A DNA stretch of 21,724 bases from a virus: positions 1-21,724 of the IMG/VR virus record IMGVR_UViG_3300035698_016608. One strand, written 5' to 3'. Positions 15,930 through 21,724 of the stretch are shown piece after piece (the stretch's first letter is position 1; every line of letters begins with the position of its first letter). Both the position numbers and the translations under genes were made by a program. Under the pieces are notes generated by a model, which saw only the letters and a list, made by a program, of their open reading frames with translations, was not told the origin of the DNA and did no database searches.

Positions 15930-16165
15930 CACTTCACCTCAGTTAATGAGAACTCGGCTGATTCCCCGTCTTTCACGTACACCACTACATTGCCGTACTT
16001 AACGACAACAGAATGGCCCGATTGAGTCTTGATACGGACTACCACATCCTCAAGGGGCATCATCCACCCGTAGGTGAATGTAATCATATAGGCATCCCCC
16101 TTATCTAAGGTGTTAATCAACTTCCACAACAGGCGTAACATCTTGAACAGTTTTAATTTATACAT
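15929..16165 (-). CDS. Unknown 78-residue protein
   Basis: I do not recognise this protein. ATG 16165 has GAGGAG 7 nt upstream, which decides it over upstream in-frame starts that would lie further inside the preceding gene. It overlaps that gene by 8 nt. The N-terminus is a basic, hydrophobic amphipathic helix (MYKLKLFKMLRLLWKLI). The rest is beta-rich (DVVVRIKTQSGHSVVVKYG, then NVVVYVKDGESAEFSL), possibly a small barrel. The N-terminal helix could contact membranes or pack against a partner. Confidence 0.6.
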   Translation of the reverse strand: MYKLKLFKMLRLLWKLINTLDKGDAYMITFTYGWMMPLEDVVVRIKTQSGHSVVVKYGNVVVYVKDGESAEFSLTEVK

Positions 16166-16490
16166 TTTGGCTCTCCTCATCAATAATAGTTAATATAGTT
16201 TTGTATTCTTCTGGCGGCTCTGTTTCCATTTCTTGCTCAAACTCATAGAGCATAGAGGGGCTGTCATTCTCTATGAGTTGAGTTATATCTGTGGCTGTGT
16301 TTGTGTATTTAGCTTTATCGGCCTCCGTTAAACCACTATAGTCTTGATACAGGGGCTTTAGGTCACTTAGAATAGGGCGGGTGGATATGAATACTATTTC
16401 ACCACCCCGCTTCTCTGCCTCTATAAATGAGCTAAGTATCTCTTGTTCAAATCTAAACAGCCGTTCTGCTATTATTTCTTGTGCTGTCAT
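16158..16490 (-). CDS. Unknown 110-residue acidic helical protein
   Basis: I do not recognise this protein. It begins MTAQEIIAERLFRFEQEILS, is mostly helical and acidic, and has a Glu/Pro-rich end. ATG 16490 has AGGAGG 4 nt upstream, and this Shine-Dalgarno is built on the TAG stop of the large terminase, so it is probably co-translated with terminase. That coupling is the only functional hint. Confidence 0.65.
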   Translation of the reverse strand: MTAQEIIAERLFRFEQEILSSFIEAEKRGGEIVFISTRPILSDLKPLYQDYSGLTEADKAKYTNTATDITQLIENDSPSMLYEFEQEMETEPPEEYKTILTIIDEESQNV

Positions 16491-16498
16491 ACTGCCTC

Positions 16499-18250
16499 CT
16501 AATATTCCCCTAGACTCAACATCGGGGCTTGTCTTACCATAATTTCTTGTCCGGCATATCTCATCTGTCCTGCAATAGCATCGGCTATTACTAGGTCATC
16601 GTGACTCCCTGCTTGTGCGGATAAGGCTCCATTACTGTGTCTTACAAAGTGCATCATCTCGCCTAATACCGTTTCATCATAAATTATGCCTCCTCCTGCT
16701 GTGTTCTTTAGCTCTTCATCTAAGTCATCAATCATGATAGGCTTGGTTGTTCTGGTGGTGGGCCAACCTAGTCTTTCATCTACATGTTCATAGATGTTTG
16801 TGTAAGGCTTAATTGTACCATCAGACACCCCGTTTGCTAAATACCCCAGTATGGCATGTCCGTGATTGTTTCTCTCGACTCCGATTAGGGCATTATTAAA
16901 CACCTGACCTACTTGGGAGAGTATGTAGGCGTATTCTAGCAAGCTAAACTTACCGTGGATTGTGGCTACCCTTTCATTAGATATTCTGTCCCTTACTACT
17001 GCGGCTGAATAGTCGGTATCCCCACCATCTGTTTTAACTATGCCCTCCGCTACGTCAGCCCCTATCACATACTCTCTGTTTTGTAGGGGGGCTTTGTATA
17101 TCCGTAGCTGATGAAACTCTTTGCCTTCATATATAACGGGGAAATCTACAAAGATAGGCTTTATCGTATGCTTGTCTATCCTCTCCTTTACTTTTAATAG
17201 ATTGAACCTTGGGCGGCCTGTAGTTAAAAATGCAGTAGCTATACTTTCGGGGTATTCCTGTTGAAAGGCTTCCCCTTGGTCTTTTATCTTACTGCGCCTC
17301 CACTTTATCATTTCTGGTGAGGCTGTCTTACCCTCCCTTATTATTCTTTCTACTAATGCCTCCTCCTCAGACGTGTACTGTATCTTCTCGTTTGGCTCTA
17401 AAGATATACTGTATTCTGGTGCATGCCACCACGGGTAGAAGTGGACTTTGAAGTTAGATGCGCCTCTTAGAGACTTCTGTACCTCCTCGTAGAAATATCC
17501 CCCTACACCATTAGCCGTAGACTCTAGGACTATGTAAGTATCAACTCCCGCATCTAGGCTAGGGACTGACTCAAGTACACCTGTCATTGTATGTCTGGCG
17601 GCCTCCCAGAAAGCTACCTCTGAGCCGTGGAATACGTGTACCGTTTTTGACCTCCCCCAATTTCTGTTTTTGGCTGTACCTACATATAGTACGGAGTCCC
17701 TATTGGGATACCTAAAGCCGTTTGGATACCTACCCTTTCTGAATGGCCTCTCAGCATCCGGCATATAGTCCTCAAAACGGGAGTATATCTCAATCATGTG
17801 GGAAGTGTTATCACCCTCGTTGGCTACCGTAATATATGACCTACCTTTCCTCTGCACTACATCCTGATACATCAAGCCTTGGAGCATAGTGCTAAACCCC
17901 ATCTGACGGGCCTTCACTATAATGTCCCTTGGAGTCTTGTTCTGAATATAGTGGTATTGGGCATCATTCATTATAAAGTTTTCTATCCGGCCTAGCTTAC
18001 TCTTTAGCTTGAGTCTGGTGGCAAAGAAGGCATCATGGTTCATATCCTCCACCTCCTTGGGGAGTATGCCTCGGATAAAGTCCTTGTAGAGCGTGGCTAC
18101 CTTATCACTTGACTCCTCCTCTAAAACAGCCTGTAAGCGTTTCTGGGCGTGTTTTTGTTCATCTTTGGCGTTCAGTAGCTTAATTCTCAGGTCATCGGGG
18201 AGGTGGAGTTTACGTCTAACTCTAACTCTAACTCCTGTATTTTGACTCAT
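16499..18250 (-). CDS. terL: Terminase large subunit
   Basis: The 583-residue packaging motor and nuclease. The ATPase domain has a deviant Walker A, KARQMGFST (113-121), a Walker B-like HGSEVAFW (208-215), and VLESTANG (241-248) as the coupling motif. The nuclease domain (RNase H fold) has D399 in VIGADVAEG, E459 in LIGVERNNHGHAIL and D551/D552 in GSHDDLVIADAIA, together forming a two-metal site. Length is typical. The N-terminal 90 residues are basic and helical. AAGGAC lies about 6 nt before ATG 18250, after a 78-nt gap that contains a hairpin. The TAG stop sits in the next gene's Shine-Dalgarno. The protein cuts concatemers and drives DNA through the portal encoded at 12906-14915. Confidence 0.95.
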   Translation of the reverse strand: MSQNTGVRVRVRRKLHLPDDLRIKLLNAKDEQKHAQKRLQAVLEEESSDKVATLYKDFIRGILPKEVEDMNHDAFFATRLKLKSKLGRIENFIMNDAQYHYIQNKTPRDIIVKARQMGFSTMLQGLMYQDVVQRKGRSYITVANEGDNTSHMIEIYSRFEDYMPDAERPFRKGRYPNGFRYPNRDSVLYVGTAKNRNWGRSKTVHVFHGSEVAFWEAARHTMTGVLESVPSLDAGVDTYIVLESTANGVGGYFYEEVQKSLRGASNFKVHFYPWWHAPEYSISLEPNEKIQYTSEEEALVERIIREGKTASPEMIKWRRSKIKDQGEAFQQEYPESIATAFLTTGRPRFNLLKVKERIDKHTIKPIFVDFPVIYEGKEFHQLRIYKAPLQNREYVIGADVAEGIVKTDGGDTDYSAAVVRDRISNERVATIHGKFSLLEYAYILSQVGQVFNNALIGVERNNHGHAILGYLANGVSDGTIKPYTNIYEHVDERLGWPTTRTTKPIMIDDLDEELKNTAGGGIIYDETVLGEMMHFVRHSNGALSAQAGSHDDLVIADAIAGQMRYAGQEIMVRQAPMLSLGEY

Positions 18251-18274
18251 GAAATGTCCTTTATTCTTCTATAA

Positions 18275-18300
18275 GAGCCTCATAACCTAATTATGGACTC
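18275..18300 (-). other. Hairpin in the leader of the large terminase gene
   Basis: On the minus strand GAGTC-CATAA pairs with TTATG-GGCTC around the loop TTAGG, with one bulged A and one G-T pair. It sits about 25 nt before terL in the 78-nt gap after the previous gene. No T tract follows, so it is not a terminator. RNA processing or translational control is possible. Confidence 0.4.
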
Positions 18301-18328
18301 TGGTTTATTTTAGGATAGAGAGTTTATG

Positions 18329-18859
18329 TTAATTTAACCAGTCATCATACAGCCTTACCACGTCATCCCCGATTGATATGTTATAGATAGGGATTCTGTT
18401 TTGTTCCGCCGCTGTGATTGCTTGGCCTACTAAGTGTGTTCTGGTGGTGCGGTCTTTTGTGGTCTTTTCCCCGCTGTGAGTCGCCACTAATAAAAAGTCT
18501 ACGGGGTCTTTACCCTTTAACCCCAATACTGCGAAGGTGTGGGCCGCATTTTCCACTAATACCTCTGTATTGTTGGTATAGGGGCTTCTGTAATACTTTG
18601 ATGTTAGGTTTAGCATATCACAGCCTAGTTGATAGACTTTCGAGGATATGTCTACTATGTGGCCCGCTTTTGCTGAGTCGGCAACTCTGCGATTATACGC
18701 ACTGTAATCTGGAATTGTCTTACACACAAAGAAATCATTGGGCATTTCTAATGATGTTAAGATGTTGGTTAATCCGGCTCCAACATACGCCACTGATGTA
18801 TCACTGACATCTTGACCCAAATTGGCAAAGGTTACTACTTTTCTGGTTTTTTTAATCAT
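18329..18859 (-). CDS. Putative SLOG/DprA-like Rossmann-fold protein
   Basis: The 176-residue protein starts at ATG 18859, overlapping the upstream TGA as ATGA; a TTG at 18886 is less likely. The C-terminal half (residues 105-165) reads HTFAVLGLKGKDPVDFLLVATHSG, then THLVGQAITAAEQNRIPIYNIS. This order (a helix, 'vLGl....P.DFll..T', a 'GqAi..A....IP.yNi' block) resembles phage SLOG-superfamily proteins related to DprA/YspA, which bind nucleotides or DNA. The usual Gly-rich 'GGTgqA' is replaced by THLVGQA, and the N-terminal 'GSR' motif is not evident. It ends 78 nt before terL. The family call is moderate; the function is unknown. Confidence 0.6.
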   Translation of the reverse strand: MIKKTRKVVTFANLGQDVSDTSVAYVGAGLTNILTSLEMPNDFFVCKTIPDYSAYNRRVADSAKAGHIVDISSKVYQLGCDMLNLTSKYYRSPYTNNTEVLVENAAHTFAVLGLKGKDPVDFLLVATHSGEKTTKDRTTRTHLVGQAITAAEQNRIPIYNISIGDDVVRLYDDWLN

Positions 18860-19041
18860 GAGTTTAACTCGTATTGGGCTTTCCAATAACTAAGGTCAGG
18901 GTAATCTTCTACCCCTTCCGCCTCTGATATAAAATTAAACACTGACACATATAGTTCATCAAATTCCCCAGAGCCTTGCTCTATTCCTGACTCTGTAGCT
19001 ATAGAAACTACTAGGGCATCAATCAAATTTGTCTTGTTCAT
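18856..19041 (-). CDS. Unknown 61-residue acidic protein
   Basis: I do not recognise this small helical, acidic protein (MNKTNLIDALVVSIATESG, then FISEAEGVEDYPDLSYW). It is bracketed by ATGA overlaps at both ends. GGAG lies 9 nt before ATG 19041. The overlaps argue that it is translated. It could be a small partner of the Zn-motif protein just upstream. Confidence 0.6.
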   Translation of the reverse strand: MNKTNLIDALVVSIATESGIEQGSGEFDELYVSVFNFISEAEGVEDYPDLSYWKAQYELNS

Positions 19042-20180
19042 TTTCTTTTTCTCCGGTGTTTTATACTCTTTGCTGTTATAGTTAATTTTTTGGCTTGGGT
19101 AGATTCCCGCACCGTGTGGTATTGTGGGTCATAGTGTATTGACCCGCTTTGCCATTCTGTATTACACTCTGGGCAAATGAATACATCGTCCTGGGTATTT
19201 CTGAGTCTGTACTTCTCATTTTCTTTGCAGAATGAACAGCCTGGGTTTGCTTTGCTCTTATTCTGCCACCTGTGATTAGGGGACAAGTTGGGGAACTGTA
19301 AATGCACGGCACTGTCTACCCCTTGTAGTCCTGTTGGTTGTATCACCTCAAAAAACTTCATAGCTATGGCATTTCTGGTTGCTGAATCATCAATACCGAG
19401 TATCACGGCTTGCTGTAGGTTTGTCACGATTGCCAATACTTCCTCTACTGCATACATCTCTTTTGCTTTCACTTGGCGATTAACTTCCATCGTCACATGG
19501 TCTGAACGTGAATGGACGGTCTTGATTATCTCTTGCCAAACTAAATGGTCTGAGCTTGATAAGGCTCCCCGCAGTATCTGCATCCCTTTTTGTATTCCCG
19601 CCACGTCCTGAGTCCTAATGGACAGGTTCAGAACATCATAGGCTTCCTGTACTTGTCTCCAACCTTGACCTGACTCTTTGGTTTCGGCTCGTTCTAGCAA
19701 CTGCTCAATACGGGCTGTAAGTAAATCAATCTCAGGGTTATATGTGAGTCGGGTGGGGTCGGTGGATAGGGCTATAAACCTCCTCAAAATGTCTTTCGGC
19801 ATGTGTTTAGCATAGCGCATCACCGCATCAGAGATAAGGCCGTTTACTTTGGGCTTTCTCCTGATATGACTTTGGCAGTATTCTTGTGTATCGTCTGTGG
19901 CCCTACGTTCACATTGTGGGTCATCCCCCATCAGCCACTTTCTCCATACTGTACCTTGACATCTTCTAGCCCTAGTCCCGTCAAACTTATCAAAGTTTTC
20001 ATAGTTGATGGTTTTACGGGCTTCGTCCTCGGTTATGACCCCGACTTCAAATATCATAACAGGCGTTCTGTAGTTGGCTTTCACCTCCTCTGGTGTGGCT
20101 AGATTCGGGAAGTTGTACAACTCTATCGGAGGCTTCTCTATGTTATACTTTTTCTTTTCTGCCGTTGTTCTCATCACCAT
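19038..20180 (-). CDS. Putative terminase small subunit-like protein with two Cys/His clusters
   Basis: This 380-residue protein carries an N-terminal Cys/His cluster, C74...C90...C102-x2-H105 (RCQGTVWRKWLMGDDPQC, then YCQSH). This resembles the 'C..C..CrmHGG' motif of phage proteins encoded near the terminase. It is followed by a long helical region (about residues 120-260) with IDLLTARIEQLLERAE, matching that family's 'Ll.ldari.eLLer' segment. The C-terminus adds a zinc-ribbon-like CxxC pair (C315, C318; C336, C339) and a basic tail ending KHRRKRK. Gene order before terL fits a small terminase or DNA-recognition factor, although two small genes intervene. AGGAGA lies about 7 nt before ATG 20180. 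The role is inferred from motif and position. Confidence 0.65.
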   Translation of the reverse strand: MVMRTTAEKKKYNIEKPPIELYNFPNLATPEEVKANYRTPVMIFEVGVITEDEARKTINYENFDKFDGTRARRCQGTVWRKWLMGDDPQCERRATDDTQEYCQSHIRRKPKVNGLISDAVMRYAKHMPKDILRRFIALSTDPTRLTYNPEIDLLTARIEQLLERAETKESGQGWRQVQEAYDVLNLSIRTQDVAGIQKGMQILRGALSSSDHLVWQEIIKTVHSRSDHVTMEVNRQVKAKEMYAVEEVLAIVTNLQQAVILGIDDSATRNAIAMKFFEVIQPTGLQGVDSAVHLQFPNLSPNHRWQNKSKANPGCSFCKENEKYRLRNTQDDVFICPECNTEWQSGSIHYDPQYHTVRESTQAKKLTITAKSIKHRRKRK

Positions 20181-20181
20181 G

Positions 20182-20496
20182 CTATATTCTCCTAACCCGT
20201 ATCAAGGAATTATGTGCCTCTATAAAATCATCAAGGGTATCAGTAACAACATAAGCCCAATTTGGATTCTCACTGAGTGAATAATTGAACTTAAAGTCCT
20301 CTGGCAGTCGTTTTACTTTCACTCCAAATTGATACCTTTCACGTATAGGGTTTAATATACTGCTGGCTGTGCTGACTAACACCCCCACCACACTGCCTCT
20401 ATGTACTATATCTTGAGCGCACTCATTGCCACTATTATTAAATACACTTTCCCCGAAAGTTATTTTGCTTTTATTTAACTTGGGCCATCTTCTCAT
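20182..20496 (-). CDS. Unknown 104-residue protein
   Basis: I do not recognise this protein. It starts MRRWPKLNKSKITFGES and its latter half may be alpha/beta (NPNWAYVVTDTLDDFIEAHN). The start overlaps the resolvase stop as ATGA, and the next gene follows after 1 nt, so it is clearly in the operon. No motif is seen. Confidence 0.65.
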   Translation of the reverse strand: MRRWPKLNKSKITFGESVFNNSGNECAQDIVHRGSVVGVLVSTASSILNPIRERYQFGVKVKRLPEDFKFNYSLSENPNWAYVVTDTLDDFIEAHNSLIRVRRI

Positions 20497-21014
20497 AATT
20501 TCCTCACTTTTAGTTTTCTCCTATTACGTGGAGGCTTATTAAACATCTTCATCCCATATAGGGCTAAACATATAGCATCCCTTTTGTGTTGGTTTGTCCG
20601 GCCTATCTCTGGGTACTCTTTGTTTATGAATAGGCTTACATCCTGTTTGGAGGCTCTCCCGTTTCCTAATACTTCTTTTTTCCAAGTACCCGACTGGACT
20701 TTGTGGGCTTTGCCGTGCATAGCACTCCAATAAATAGCCCACTCTATAATCAATTCTGTCTGCCCCGACTGTACTACCCCGAATTTCGCTCCGTGAGATA
20801 TTGCTTCATAGATAATTATATCCGGCTCTAAGTTCATTATTGTTGAATATAGGGCATCCCTCAAATCCTCAAAGGCTGTAATCTTATTTTTTACTAAATC
20901 TTTTTCCCCCTTCTCGCCTTTATAAATCTTTATTTCATGGAATACAAATTCTGTTCCAGAATACTCCACGGCTGACAAGTTAGGAAAGCCGGGGTCAATT
21001 GCTAATACTTTCAT
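20493..21014 (-). CDS. RuvC-like Holliday junction resolvase
   Basis: This 173-residue protein has the RuvC/RNase H-fold pattern: D7 in VLAIDPGFPN, E70 in DIIIYEAISHG, and H143/D146 in NQHKRDAICLALYG. Between them is a conserved-looking VQSGTWKKEVLGNGRASKQD, similar to the RuvC 'P..vK....G.G.A.K.qv' segment. It would resolve branched replication or recombination DNA before packaging, a common role for phage RuvC homologues encoded near terminases. The ATG overlaps the methyltransferase stop as ATGA. The C-terminus is basic (RNRRKLKVRKL). Length is typical. Confidence 0.85.
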   Translation of the reverse strand: MKVLAIDPGFPNLSAVEYSGTEFVFHEIKIYKGEKGEKDLVKNKITAFEDLRDALYSTIMNLEPDIIIYEAISHGAKFGVVQSGQTELIIEWAIYWSAMHGKAHKVQSGTWKKEVLGNGRASKQDVSLFINKEYPEIGRTNQHKRDAICLALYGMKMFNKPPRNRRKLKVRKL

Positions 21015-21667
21015 TTTTGCCTCTCATAGTTTAATACGAAAGTTTCCCATGTTCTAGGAATACCCTTACCTTTACGCCAATAATAGATTGCATAATCTGT
21101 TGCGTTTGTCTTGCCACCATAGAAACTTGGTCTACGGGCGCAAACCCCGACTCTTTCAAGTGGGTGTGTTACCCACAAGCCGCTATATCTTTTTATACCA
21201 GACATCAAGCTGAGTCTCAACAGGAACATCACACGGCCTTTACTTCCCAAACAACTATCCAGTGCTTTTATGATGAACCACTCGGCTAGGGGTCGGTTTT
21301 TAATCTTCGGGCCATAAGGGGGATTCCCGATTATTACATCATACTTGTGTGGAGGCTCCCAACTCAGAAAATCTGTGTTGAATACTTCGTCATAGAGGCT
21401 ACTGCAATTTGAGGCTCTATCCTTATCTAACTCTACCCCGTGTATTTCGGCTGAGGGGAAGAAACTTCTAAAGGCACTTCCCCATATCCCATTCCCACAG
21501 CCGGGGTCTAACACTCTCAACGGCCTGTTAGTCCTAACTACTTCACCTCGGCTTAAATTAAACCCTCTGCGGATTGACTCAAGGGCTAAACTTCTTTCTG
21601 TTTCGTAGAAGTCCAGTTTGGCTCTCTCTGGTAACTTCACATCACTACTCAAATAAATTGTTGTCAT
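21011..21667 (-). CDS. SAM-dependent DNA adenine (N6/N4 amino) methyltransferase
   Basis: The 218-residue enzyme has motif I VLDPGCGNG (52-60), an acidic E79 after it (GVEL), NTDF (97-100) and the catalytic NPPY (115-118). The C-terminal RPSFYGGKTNATDYAIYYW block (about 178-197) is typical of small phage N6-adenine methyltransferases. The motif order I then IV is that of gamma-class or MTS-type enzymes. No separate target-recognition domain is obvious, so specificity cannot be read. It could protect phage DNA from host restriction. ATG 21667 overlaps the upstream stop as ATGA. Confidence 0.8.
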   Translation of the reverse strand: MTTIYLSSDVKLPERAKLDFYETERSLALESIRRGFNLSRGEVVRTNRPLRVLDPGCGNGIWGSAFRSFFPSAEIHGVELDKDRASNCSSLYDEVFNTDFLSWEPPHKYDVIIGNPPYGPKIKNRPLAEWFIIKALDSCLGSKGRVMFLLRLSLMSGIKRYSGLWVTHPLERVGVCARRPSFYGGKTNATDYAIYYWRKGKGIPRTWETFVLNYERQK

Positions 21668-21724
21668 AGACCTAACGCCTTCATATCTGGAAGTTCAGTT
21701 ATTATTTTTCTGCTTTCTCTCTTG
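21664..21724 (-). CDS. C-terminal fragment of an upstream gene (partial)
   Basis: The last 19 codons and stop of a gene that begins outside the window, ending ...KIITELPDMKALGL. The TGA overlaps the methyltransferase ATG as ATGA, matching the other junctions of this operon. The product is unknown. The frame is supported only by this overlap. Confidence 0.45.
   Translation of the reverse strand, partial: KRESRKIITELPDMKALGL

Noticed and set aside
18301-18345. Promoter for terL (TTAACA with TAAAAT)
   Set aside because: The spacing is 14 nt, too short for a sigma-70 promoter, and no better pair was found.
18418-18807. 129-codon plus-strand open frame opposite the SLOG-like gene
   Set aside because: The translation is Leu/Cys/Arg-rich and low in charge, typical of an antisense shadow. 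The minus-strand gene has an ATGA junction and a recognisable pattern.
18860-18886. N-terminal extension of the SLOG-like gene from TTG 18886
   Set aside because: The TTG lies within the preceding gene, and the ATG at 18859 makes a standard 4-nt overlap.
1-21724. CRISPR array, tRNA genes, insertion sequences or attachment sites
   Set aside because: No regularly spaced repeats, cloverleaf-like sequences, transposase or integrase genes were seen by reading.
1-21724. Alternative genetic code (recoded TAG or TGA)
   Set aside because: TAA, TAG and TGA are all used as gene ends at tight junctions with the next start, and long ORFs contain none in frame.

Overview
The window is a piece of a tailed double-stranded DNA bacteriophage (Caudoviricetes), almost certainly with a siphovirus-type non-contractile tail. 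A 939-codon tape-measure gene, a gp10-like tail-completion gene and a major-tail-protein-like gene are present, and no sheath or contractile baseplate gene is seen. Every supported gene is on the minus strand, so the genome reads from the right edge (21724) to the left edge (1). Ribosome-binding sites are strong bacterial AGGAG types. Nothing in the sequence identifies the host, and no integrase, repressor, lysis gene or tRNA is seen, so lifestyle is undetermined.

Right part (21724-18329), nucleic-acid and pre-packaging module: the tail end of an unknown gene, an NPPY-type adenine methyltransferase, a RuvC-fold Holliday-junction resolvase, a small unknown gene, a 380-residue protein with two Cys/His clusters that sits where a small terminase should be, a tiny acidic protein, and a protein whose C-terminal half looks like a SLOG/DprA-type Rossmann fold. 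Most of these genes join by ATGA overlaps. Next comes the large terminase (16499-18250).

Centre right (16490-15012): a cassette of five small genes, including an RNase H-like protein and a probable SH3-barrel protein. It ends in a strong hairpin terminator. A good promoter (TTGTCT-N16-TATAAT) overlaps the terminator, and its transcript would begin with an 11-bp stem-loop leader in front of the portal gene. This looks like the switch from the packaging module to the virion module.

Centre (14915-9254), head module: a portal protein fused to a C-terminal 2H phosphoesterase-like domain, an unknown small protein, a prohead protease-scaffold polyprotein with a probable nested scaffold start, a putative decoration protein, a Mu gpT-like HK97-fold major capsid protein, and a small unknown protein.

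Left (9243-1), connector and tail module: a gp36/DUF1320-like connector, an HK97 gp10-like protein, a major-tail-like protein carrying four Asp-box (BNR) repeats, a tail-assembly chaperone pair overlapping in the +1 frame (probable programmed frameshift), the tape measure, a small distal-tail protein, and a large tail protein open to the window edge.

The most interesting points are the portal-2H fusion with an altered first HxT motif, the +1-frame chaperone overlap, the nested scaffold start with its own Shine-Dalgarno site, the terminator/promoter/leader cluster, and Asp-box propeller repeats in two different tail proteins.
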